Source of the DNA: Acidobacteriota bacterium
GTDB lineage: Bacteria; Acidobacteriota; Aminicenantia; UBA2199
Assembly (NCBI GenBank): GCA_021817755.1
Contig: JAKAGC010000147.1
Location: 1-8,161 of the forward strand
DNA length: 8,161 nucleotides
Direction of reading: 5' to 3'
Shown: piece after piece, positions 1-6,717 of the stretch
Layout of the letters: the number at the start of each line of letters is the position of its first letter
Numbering within the stretch: position 1 is the first letter of the stretch
Translations under genes and position numbers: made by a program
Notes under the pieces: generated by a model
What the model saw: only the letters and a program-made list of their open reading frames with translations
Database searches by the model: none
What the model was told of the DNA's origin: nothing

Positions 1-124
1 CTTGGGTTTGAGAAGGGAGATGGTTTTGGGCTTCAAATGGAGTGGGATTGTGAAGAATAGGGATGGGGGAGAAAGAAGTACGGGAGTCGAGATATGTAGG
101 AAGCCAGCCGATGGCAGTTAAGAA
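1..124 (-). other. Open in-frame continuation after the stop of the 371-aa gene
   Basis: Reading the minus strand past the TAA at 127-125, the same frame stays open to the window edge (41 codons). It begins FLTAIGWLPTYLDS and ends EAQNHLPSQTQ. Third positions are mostly C, T or A with almost no G, as in the preceding gene, and the peptide has a normal mix of residues including D, E, N, Y and H. There is no ATG, GTG or TTG in this frame, so it cannot easily be the start of a separate gene. It could be the severed C-terminal part of the upstream gene (for example CAA changed to TAA) or chance openness in C-rich sequence. A second frame is also open here but encodes no acidic residue. No terminator is visible. 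Confidence 0.4.
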
Positions 125-1240
125 TTACTTTCGGTATAGGGGGTGGGGGGTGAGTTTATGTGGGAGTTCAATAAGGGAGGGAGGAAGGTTTTGCAAAAGA
201 AAACGGCATGAACGGGCACGTAGGAAGGTATCACCTTCAATCCATCGGAACTCGCTACGGATTCGTTTTGCTTGTATCAGTAAGATACTTATCCTGGAAA
301 GGAAATCGAGCCACAGGGTTTTAACAAAATGGTGAGATATAGAGGATTGGATATGTGCGGGCATAAGTGCAGCAAGAAAGACGTCACGTAAATTTTCACG
401 TTTGGGTTGGCGGTGAAGAGCGAGAAATCCATCATTGGTTAGCCGTTCGGCAAGAACAATGGGAGGGTTGATGAATTCGCTGAGTAGTATATCGCCGAGA
501 TCCTCTTGTCTTCGTGTAACATGAATACCGCTGTAACCTCCTTCCTGGGATTTACTCATAATCTGATGCTTAAGGGGTTGAAGCATGGGACGGTTGGGAA
601 GTGTAATGGGTTTCGTTTGAGGAACATGGGGATGGAGTTCCATAATTAAACGGAAAGCGGCTAAGTCGGTTTCGGGAATACCGGGTGGTATGGTTTCCCA
701 CATAAAGACACGACGTGAGAAAGAGGCAAGGGTAATGGCACGATCCTGCCAGAATGATTTAAAAGAGGGATCCGGGTCTTGGGCGATTTTCTTTATCTGG
801 GTATGGAGTTCGTTTGCATAGTTGTTATATTGGGGTATTGAAAGAGTGTCTTCGATTTCATCCTGGCAAAAAAGACAACTCCTGGAGATACGGCTGCAGG
901 CTTCCTTGATAATGGGATAAATAAGCCGTATGAGTGTATAAAATGGAAGGGCATTAAGGATAATGCCAACGGAGTGTTTGGAATTGGATATTTCCTCCTG
1001 GAGGCGATCGATTACGGCTTCCCAAAGGGGAGAACGGCGAGAAGAACTGTATGGCTCGAGGAGAGATGAAGCCAGCTCGGCGGCAAGGGGGGGAGTAATA
1101 CCGGCAAGGCGATTATGCAAGGTTATAAGTATGGAATTGGCTTTACGGACTTTTTGAGGAGTAAGAGAGGCGAACGCCTCCTGAATTATTGGGAGAGATA
1201 CGGAAGGGGATATTAATTGTATTGGAGTTTGGTTATTCAC
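125..1240 (-). CDS. MoxR/vWA-system accessory protein, possible degenerate vWA-like C-terminus
   Basis: A soluble 371-residue protein with no signal peptide or clear membrane helix. Residues 1-210 look alpha-helical and unrecognised. At 232-256 it carries QEGGYSGI followed by RRQEDLGDILLSEF. As I recall it, a G-Y-x-G...RR-x-x-L...LLSE pattern is typical of proteins encoded beside MoxR ATPases in MoxR-vWA ternary systems, where it precedes a vWA-like domain that often lacks the metal site. Here residues 283-345 (VFLAALMPA, a helix, then SEFRWIEGD) could be the first half of such a fold; no DxSxS metal motif is present. The start is GTG with a strong GGAGGT upstream. It lies 126 bp after the ATPase gene, suggesting a joint job. 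The fold may be cut short by the TAA, because the frame stays open beyond it. The family assignment is from memory of motif shape and is moderate only. Confidence 0.75.
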   Translation of the reverse strand: MNNQTPIQLISPSVSLPIIQEAFASLTPQKVRKANSILITLHNRLAGITPPLAAELASSLLEPYSSSRRSPLWEAVIDRLQEEISNSKHSVGIILNALPFYTLIRLIYPIIKEACSRISRSCLFCQDEIEDTLSIPQYNNYANELHTQIKKIAQDPDPSFKSFWQDRAITLASFSRRVFMWETIPPGIPETDLAAFRLIMELHPHVPQTKPITLPNRPMLQPLKHQIMSKSQEGGYSGIHVTRRQEDLGDILLSEFINPPIVLAERLTNDGFLALHRQPKRENLRDVFLAALMPAHIQSSISHHFVKTLWLDFLSRISILLIQAKRIRSEFRWIEGDTFLRARSCRFLLQNLPPSLIELPHKLTPHPLYRK

Positions 1241-1314
1241 GGTTTATTACTACCTCCGGCAAGCGGGGGATTCTTTTGAAATAATGGGGTGTATGGAATC
1301 TCTAACTTATCCAT
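1237..1314 (-). CDS. Possible 25-residue small ORF coupled to the downstream GTG start
   Basis: In the 126-bp gap between the ATPase and the 371-aa gene, an ATG at 1314 opens a 25-codon frame (begins MDKLEIPYTPLF, ends GGSNKP). Its TGA overlaps the next gene's GTG start as GTGA. Such 4-base overlaps are typical of translational coupling. The strong GGAGGTA used by the downstream gene lies inside this small ORF, so translating it would keep that site unfolded. No convincing Shine-Dalgarno precedes the ATG. The peptide is proline- and glycine-rich and unrecognised. It may be a leader, a tiny protein, or a chance frame. Confidence 0.3.
   Translation of the reverse strand: MDKLEIPYTPLFQKNPPLAGGSNKP
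1251..1257 (-). promoter_or_regulatory. Shine-Dalgarno GGAGGTA that decides a GTG start
   Basis: On the minus strand GGAGGTA ends ten bases before the GTG at 1240. It is the strongest ribosome binding site of the operon, and it supports GTG as the true start of the 371-aa gene, which has no ATG nearby in frame. Confidence 0.75.
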
Positions 1315-1366
1315 GGTATTTAATACAGGATTTTTTTATGAAAAGGGTTCTGCTTATCAATGACAT

Positions 1367-2392
1367 TTAAAATCCGGCAGCAGCGATCATTTGTCGCTGG
1401 GCTTCTTCATCTTGACGGTCGAGGAAATAGAGAGGGAGTAATTCGAGTTGCACAGAACTCATTTTAATTTCTCCTTCTTGTTTATATTCATCGGATATTA
1501 CTGCTTTATAAATACGGTCAATCATCATGATAAATACCATTTTTACAAGTCTTCGGTTTGACATTTCGGATAATTCGTATTGGCGGGAGTAGTGGATTAA
1601 TTGGGTGATTCCACGGTAGAATTCACCTGTTTCATCGGGGATGAGGTGACCTTTGGCTGTGATTGATTTAATGGTATCACGAAAGGCTTTCAATTCGTCG
1701 AGTAATTTATTAAATTCGTTGAATTTGGGATGGAAGCTAAACGTTTCTTTCCAACCTTTGCGTATTAATTGGCTTATTTTTTCGGGTTCGGATTCTACAT
1801 TTTCCATATAAGAACGAATGAGGAACCGATCGAATACGGCTTTGAGTTCGGGTGTTTCGGGGATGAAATTGGTAGCGCCGAAAAGGCATTCCATAGCGAC
1901 GGGTTTACGGAGGCTTCTATCATGGAAGATACGTTCATTAAGGAAAGCTAACAATGAATTGAGTATGGCACTGGAACCGTTAAAAACTTCATCAAGATAA
2001 ACAATTCTGGCATTTTGCATCATGTTTTTATCTATACGTTTAAGTTCTTTCTCTTCCATAGCGGATCGGATATCATAGAAACCGAATAGTTCGCCGGGTT
2101 CGGTAAACGGGGTAAGTAGGTATTCGAAATAATCTTGATGGTCGCGGGTGGGGTCGTCTTCATCGAGGAGTCCGGTAATGCCACAGAATGCACGAATGAG
2201 ACGGGATTTTCCAGTTCCGGGAGGGCCGATTAGGAGCATGGGTTCTCCGCTGGCAATGGAGAGGATAAGTGCGCGGACGGTCTTTTCAATATTGGCAAAC
2301 CGTTGGTTTAAGAGGGTTTCAACCTGGGAAAGTTTTTTAAATGTGGGAGCGTATTTTTCCGCGAGGATACGGATGACTTTGGGATTAAACAT
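1367..2392 (-). CDS. MoxR/RavA-family AAA+ ATPase
   Basis: A 341-residue cytosolic ATPase of the MoxR class, closest in motif detail to RavA. Members use ATP hydrolysis to remodel or activate partner vWA proteins. Visible motifs: Walker A GPPGTGKS (56-63); FEYLLTPFTEPGELFG (89-104), a RavA-like signature; Walker B IVYLDEVF (130-137, with D134 and E135); the helix ILNSLLAFLNER (143-154); sensor 1 GATN (172-175); a likely arginine finger in FDRFLIR (187-193); and sensor 2 SNRR (278-281), like the SDRR of RavA. All key residues are intact, so it should be active. The length fits an AAA+ core plus lid; the long C-terminal extension of E. coli RavA is absent. The ATG has AAGGAG seven bases upstream and overlaps the previous gene's end by 8 bp, indicating coupled translation. 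The surrounding vWA genes are the expected partners. I give no symbol because orthology to ravA is not shown. Confidence 0.95.
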   Translation of the reverse strand: MFNPKVIRILAEKYAPTFKKLSQVETLLNQRFANIEKTVRALILSIASGEPMLLIGPPGTGKSRLIRAFCGITGLLDEDDPTRDHQDYFEYLLTPFTEPGELFGFYDIRSAMEEKELKRIDKNMMQNARIVYLDEVFNGSSAILNSLLAFLNERIFHDRSLRKPVAMECLFGATNFIPETPELKAVFDRFLIRSYMENVESEPEKISQLIRKGWKETFSFHPKFNEFNKLLDELKAFRDTIKSITAKGHLIPDETGEFYRGITQLIHYSRQYELSEMSNRRLVKMVFIMMIDRIYKAVISDEYKQEGEIKMSSVQLELLPLYFLDRQDEEAQRQMIAAAGF

Positions 2393-3413
2393 GATGTTTC
2401 TCCTTGTTTTCTGTTATTAAGGAAGCACTAAAAAAAGAAGGGGCCTGGCTTTCCCATTGGGGATGAGTAAAATGAAGTTGAGCATAAGGAGAAAGAATTG
2501 GAGGGGGAGTGGGAAGCCGTTTGATACCGTCTATATCTTCGAAAATATCCTGGATAAAATGTCTTATTGCTTTTTTAAAATAATGTTTTGTGGGCTTAAT
2601 AGTGGGGATATTGGGAGTATTCATGAGAGGGAGTTCGAGTATGGCGCGGGATAATTGGGATGGGAGATATTGAAAGGCGGATGTCCATCTAAAAAGTGCA
2701 AGCCGGATAATCCATTGATCCCAGAATCCTGCCCATTGGTTTTGAGTAAGAAAATTGAGAGCGAGGAGGTGGAGCCGTTTTTGGGAACGGACAGCAGCAC
2801 GTTCATTTGAAGAAAGAGGGTAACGGAATTTTAAGGGATTTTGGGAGGTTAGAGCGATTAGTAACCAAAAAGTAATGGGGGAAATCCGTATAAGGGGAAT
2901 TTCAGATATATCAAATAATTGCCTCTGACGGAGCATTTGATGGATTTTTTGCAAGATGGAAAATTGAAATTCGGGATCTTGCCAGGCTAAGGAAGCGGCA
3001 ACTGGCCACAATGAATCAGGAAGAATATCGGCTTTTGTACCGCCGAGTAAAAATGCCAGACGATTGAAACAACCTATTTCCCATTTTTGAGGAGTGAGTT
3101 TCCCTTTAAGGGCTTTTTTTGAAAGATATTTGAGTGCTTTTGTGGGTTTCTTTCGGAGATTAGAGGGGATGATACCAGTTCGAGAGTAGGGATGGTAACG
3201 CCATAAAGCGGATTGAGAAAATAATTGAATATCTTTTTTAGAGAAATATTCCTTTAATTGGGGGATAGAGGGTTGTTTTTTATTGTTATCCTGAGAGGAT
3301 TGAGGGTTGGGAGATGATTCGATTAATTCATCTAAAAGTTGCATTGCAATACGCCGTAGGATTTGGGCGACTTCGAATATAGGGAGCTGGGTAAAATCGA
3401 ATTTATCTTCCAT
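2385..3413 (-). CDS. Uncharacterised soluble protein between vWA and MoxR genes
   Basis: A 342-residue protein I do not recognise. It has no signal peptide, and one hydrophobic stretch (about 178-190, SPITFWLLIALTS) is too weak to call a membrane helix. It is rich in helix-forming, basic and aromatic residues, with WRYHPYSRTG (71-80), a lysine-rich segment (88-110), and two tryptophan-rich stretches around 227-243. This suggests a helical adaptor. Position is its best clue: it starts 2 bp after the double-vWA gene's stop and overlaps the ATPase start by 8 bp, so it should be made in step with both and may link them. I chose the ATG at 3413 because the sequence from there looks natural (MEDKFDFTQLPIFEVAQ). 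An in-frame ATG at 3488 would add 25 residues (MALRNSCRN...) that read like an out-of-frame shadow of the vWA membrane helix, although a GAGGT lies upstream of it. No good Shine-Dalgarno precedes 3413, so coupling is likely. Confidence 0.8.
   Translation of the reverse strand: MEDKFDFTQLPIFEVAQILRRIAMQLLDELIESSPNPQSSQDNNKKQPSIPQLKEYFSKKDIQLFSQSALWRYHPYSRTGIIPSNLRKKPTKALKYLSKKALKGKLTPQKWEIGCFNRLAFLLGGTKADILPDSLWPVAASLAWQDPEFQFSILQKIHQMLRQRQLFDISEIPLIRISPITFWLLIALTSQNPLKFRYPLSSNERAAVRSQKRLHLLALNFLTQNQWAGFWDQWIIRLALFRWTSAFQYLPSQLSRAILELPLMNTPNIPTIKPTKHYFKKAIRHFIQDIFEDIDGIKRLPTPPPILSPYAQLHFTHPQWESQAPSFFSASLITENKEKHHV
2400..2405 (-). promoter_or_regulatory. Shine-Dalgarno AAGGAG for the AAA+ ATPase
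   Basis: AAGGAG on the minus strand, seven bases before the ATG at 2392 and inside the 3' end of the preceding gene. It supports this ATG as the start and fits coupled translation. Confidence 0.7.
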
Positions 3414-3415
3414 GG

Positions 3416-6076
3416 TCAGGGATCGATTCGTTTTAAAGCGATTGCTGCGAGGTAAAACAGTATTGCGGCAAGAATTACGAAGGGCCATAGAGGGAGACCT
3501 CGTTGAGCAATGGGTTGTTCTTTAAAAAAGGGAGCACCTTGAGGGGGATCGTATGATCCACCTCCTGCGTTAGCGATTTTTTGAAGGAGTTCTTTATTTA
3601 ATCCGGTGGACGCATCTTCGGAAGAAAGTGCATGGGATGGTTTGCCTTTGGGAGGAATTATTATTGGAATTCGTTGGGGGCGGGGTACGGCCTGAGACCC
3701 GAATTCCCTTAGTATGAGAAATCCACGGGTGGCTTGATTCGTTCGTTCTACGGAGATTTGTCCTTGAAATACACCGGGTATGGAGCTGTCCTGTTGGAGT
3801 GTGAAACCTGAAGATTCTTTTCCTTTGAATTCAATCGTACCGGTCATCCGATTAATCTGGGGGATTGTTCCTGTTGGGGAAACGAGTGAGATACGTATTT
3901 GGATGAGATCTCCAAGGTCTTGAAGTTTGAAATCATAACGGTTTCGTTCTATGAAAGGAATCAAATGAGAAATCCATGCTTCGATGGCTTTTCTTCCTTT
4001 TTCTTCGTTAATCCATTGAGAAGTAAAACCGGAGTTAAAAATTTCCACAATACCTTCTCCGAATTCCCAGGAGGCGAGTACGGGATCTATTAATTTGGGC
4101 CTAACCCCGTTTAAAGTGGCGCTTTCTTTTAAGTAGGAAACGGCGGAGCCTTTGAGTTCGATGGAAGGGACAGGGAGTTGTTTATCAAGGGGTAAATGGT
4201 TCTCCATTGACATGGGGTTGAAGGGTTCTTTTTCGTAGAATTTATCTCTGGGTTGAGGATCGAAATAAGGAATGTATATGGATTGGGGATCAAAATTGAT
4301 AGAAACGGGTATTGGGTCGGCGATTTTTCGGAGGGCTGGACTTCTTGAAAATTGATCGCTGCCAATTTCAAACACAGTAGCCCGGCAATCGGGGCGATAA
4401 TCGATATAATCAAATTCTCCGTCGGAAAGAAAAATCAACCCGCATTCATTCATACTACGATTGCCGATTAATGCGAGTGCTTGTCTGGGATCGGTGCCTC
4501 CATAGGAACGGATTGAGTCTATAAGATGAAGGGCTTCTATTTTTCCATCTTCATCCATACTCCTGCTTTCCATGAGTTGGCCGGCTCCAGTGGTAAAGGT
4601 AATCAAATCAAGCTTGTCCTGGGGCCTTAAGAGGTTTTGAATGATATGTTTGGCAATTTCTTTGGATTTTTGAAGTTTCCATCCTTCCATGGACCCGGAA
4701 GTATCGATGAGAATAGCGACCTGGCGAGGGGGTGGATCGGAGATAAAGGGGCGGGGGCCTGGAATAACGGGGAGTAAGGGAGCAATGGGTGAATCTTTAT
4801 AACTCAAGAGAACTGTTTCGCCTTCTTCGGGAGCTGCTTCATGAGTACCATTAATAAAAAGAAATCCGAGTCCTCTTTTTTCGACTGCTTGTGCAATGGA
4901 ATCGAGCGATATGCGAGGGAAAACAAAAGAGGGAGTACTATTAATAACGAGGGCATCGTATTCGGTTAATTTTTCCTGGAATAGGGGTTCTTTGGGGTCC
5001 ATGGTTTCAATCTGTGCAAGATCAGCGGGTACGGCCTGAATCCAGGTATTTTCGCCACCTAATACAAGGAGTTTAGGTGGGCGTTTTACATAGGTGTAAA
5101 AACGGCGTATATGGGGTTCTTTTTCACCGTGGGCTTGCAGTGAAAGCTGGATAAATTGTAATCCAAAATCCTGAAAAACGATGGGCCATCGGAACCGGAC
5201 CCATTGATGCGAAGGAAGGGAGATAGAGCGGGAGACGGATATGGGGGATTGGGAGTTAATAGGATTTTGTTCATAGGATAAAGATAATGAACCTGTTTCA
5301 TCTTTCTTAAGGCGATTAATGAGCATGCCTCTTACGAATGTTTGAACATGGGGAAAGACCTGTGGAGGAAGATCTGCGTCTGTGATAGCGACGGCTGGGC
5401 CGCGGCCTTCAATTGGGAAAACATGGATGGGTACACCCTGGCGTGCGAGGTCCTGTGCGGCAATTAATGCATCCCCGGTGGTTTGATGACCATCGCTAAT
5501 TAAAATTACAGCACCTTGTCCTCCTGCTTTATTGATGGCAGTATAGGCTTCATGTAAACCATTTTCGATATGAGTTCCATCTCCTTCTGCAAACGAATCG
5601 GTTCCTAATCTGCTGAATGCTGAGGGAAGGGTGGCGATGGGTTTTCTTCTCCAGGTTTCATTGATTTGAGTACGGAAAGTGAGAATGCCGCCGGTTGAAT
5701 TTTTTCTGAGATCAAGGGGGATTGACTGGATACCGGATTGAATTTTTTTAGTAAGGGATTTACGTATGGATTCCCAGCCTCCATGAGCTCGAAGTACGGA
5801 ATCGGAAACGTCGACGGCTATTTCGAGATGAAGACCTTGCGATGGATTATGGGGAGTGTAATAGGGATTAAGGGCAGCGATAGCAAGACAAACGGCGGTT
5901 AATAATGAACATACAAAAACGAAAGTACGGGTTCTTTTTTTTTGACCGAGAGTAAGCCAGAGATCATTCTTTCGATAGATGTCGAGTACAGTACGAGCGA
6001 GAAGCAGTATTATAACTGAGAGAGAAGCGATTGCAGCGATATGAGACCAGGGGGAGTGTGGATTAAAAATGATCAT
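3416..6076 (-). CDS. Double-vWA membrane protein with GATase-like middle segment (BatA-like)
   Basis: An 886-residue inner-membrane protein. Two N-terminal membrane helices (about 13-32 and 51-69) are followed by a first vWA domain (about 84-225) with metal-site motif DVSDS (89-93), G-T at 167-168 and ISDG (193-196). Next comes a beta-rich linker, then a class I glutamine-amidotransferase-like segment (about 335-437: KLLVLGG, YDALVINSTPS, GLGFLFING) with no catalytic Cys visible. A second vWA domain (about 452-572) has IDTSGS (457-462), GGT at 526-528 and LSDG (550-553). A long beta-rich region and a C-terminal helix (about 863-881, starting LPLWPF) complete it. Both metal sites are intact, so both domains probably bind a divalent cation and a partner. 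The order resembles BatA/GATase-type vWA proteins next to MoxR genes. The helices place the vWA1-to-C-terminal region between membrane anchors, but the side is not certain. It starts 25 bp after the previous gene without a Shine-Dalgarno. Confidence 0.93.
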   Translation of the reverse strand: MIIFNPHSPWSHIAAIASLSVIILLLARTVLDIYRKNDLWLTLGQKKRTRTFVFVCSLLTAVCLAIAALNPYYTPHNPSQGLHLEIAVDVSDSVLRAHGGWESIRKSLTKKIQSGIQSIPLDLRKNSTGGILTFRTQINETWRRKPIATLPSAFSRLGTDSFAEGDGTHIENGLHEAYTAINKAGGQGAVILISDGHQTTGDALIAAQDLARQGVPIHVFPIEGRGPAVAITDADLPPQVFPHVQTFVRGMLINRLKKDETGSLSLSYEQNPINSQSPISVSRSISLPSHQWVRFRWPIVFQDFGLQFIQLSLQAHGEKEPHIRRFYTYVKRPPKLLVLGGENTWIQAVPADLAQIETMDPKEPLFQEKLTEYDALVINSTPSFVFPRISLDSIAQAVEKRGLGFLFINGTHEAAPEEGETVLLSYKDSPIAPLLPVIPGPRPFISDPPPRQVAILIDTSGSMEGWKLQKSKEIAKHIIQNLLRPQDKLDLITFTTGAGQLMESRSMDEDGKIEALHLIDSIRSYGGTDPRQALALIGNRSMNECGLIFLSDGEFDYIDYRPDCRATVFEIGSDQFSRSPALRKIADPIPVSINFDPQSIYIPYFDPQPRDKFYEKEPFNPMSMENHLPLDKQLPVPSIELKGSAVSYLKESATLNGVRPKLIDPVLASWEFGEGIVEIFNSGFTSQWINEEKGRKAIEAWISHLIPFIERNRYDFKLQDLGDLIQIRISLVSPTGTIPQINRMTGTIEFKGKESSGFTLQQDSSIPGVFQGQISVERTNQATRGFLILREFGSQAVPRPQRIPIIIPPKGKPSHALSSEDASTGLNKELLQKIANAGGGSYDPPQGAPFFKEQPIAQRGLPLWPFVILAAILFYLAAIALKRIDP

Positions 6077-6101
6077 GGTTTATTATAAGTGTTATTTTTT
6101 C

Positions 6102-6647
6102 TCAGATATCATCACCCAATTCTTGCACAGGACCGACTGGCGCCAGTAAAGGCTTGAATTCCCAGGATATCTGATCACCTTTTGGAATCCGTACGGAAAA
6201 TTCTACACCATTTATGGTGCCGGAAACAATAGCTGTTGGCGTAGGGGTATCCTGGAGTATTTCGACTTTGTCGATAGTGTAATCCTGAATATAAGGATAT
6301 ATATTCCCATCGCGTCGCCACCTGTCGAATTCATCGGAGGCACGGTTAAAGTCCTGCATGTCGGGTATAACCGCAAGATCGGCATACCAGAGGCAAATAG
6401 CAGTCTGCTCGCTTTCAGGGGAAATCGAGCTATTGGGTTTAAGAGTTATACCATTTAAAATGGCACTCATACGGGCTTTCATATTACGTTCGAGTGATCT
6501 CTGGGAAAAATTAAAAAAGTTTTTTATAGAGCGAACGGATTCGAGATTAGCAAAATCACCAATAATAAATAAAATGGGGATTAATAAAAGCCAGATTAAA
6601 TACTTTTTAAAAATTTTGAAAAGTTCTTGTTTGGGTATTTTTATCAT
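6102..6647 (-). CDS. Single-pass membrane protein of unknown function
   Basis: A 181-residue protein with a basic N-terminus (several K in the first 15 residues), then one hydrophobic helix (about 16-30, YLIWLLLIPILFIIG) acting as a signal anchor. The rest is a soluble domain, probably outside the cytoplasm. It contains helical stretches (38-66, 80-115) and a C-terminal beta-rich part (about 120-170: VEILQDTPTPTAIVSGTINGV...FSVRIPKG). I do not recognise the family. AAGGAA lies six bases before the ATG. The gene sits between two membrane vWA genes, 70 bp after the first and 25 bp before the second, so it is probably a partner of those proteins at the membrane. One cysteine (residue 85) is present. 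Confidence 0.82.
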   Translation of the reverse strand: MIKIPKQELFKIFKKYLIWLLLIPILFIIGDFANLESVRSIKNFFNFSQRSLERNMKARMSAILNGITLKPNSSISPESEQTAICLWYADLAVIPDMQDFNRASDEFDRWRRDGNIYPYIQDYTIDKVEILQDTPTPTAIVSGTINGVEFSVRIPKGDQISWEFKPLLAPVGPVQELGDDI

Positions 6648-6653
6648 TATTAG

Positions 6654-6659
6654 TTCCTT
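6654..6659 (-). promoter_or_regulatory. Shine-Dalgarno-like AAGGAA for the 181-aa gene
   Basis: AAGGAA on the minus strand six bases before the ATG at 6647. It supports that start. The rest of the 70-bp gap upstream (to 6717) is very AT-rich and shows no convincing promoter or terminator. Confidence 0.55.
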
Positions 6660-6717
6660 ATTTAAAAATTTTATATACGTAATCGATGTGAGTTTAGTAG
6701 TTAAAAATAAGAATTTT

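Noticed and set aside
63..335. Plus-strand 90-codon frame
   Set aside because: It is arginine- and serine-rich, antisense to the 371-aa gene, has no family resemblance, and is explained by the purine-rich plus strand having few stops.
1241..1366. Terminator or promoter in the 126-bp gap before the 371-aa gene
   Set aside because: No GC-rich stem followed by T residues and no paired -35/-10 boxes could be found on the minus strand.
3414..3488. Upstream ATG at 3488 for the 342-aa gene
   Set aside because: It would overlap the vWA gene by 73 bp and add R/N/S-rich residues that look like a shadow of the membrane helix. The ATG at 3413, 2 bp after the stop, is more natural, although a GAGGT upstream of 3488 keeps this from being certain.
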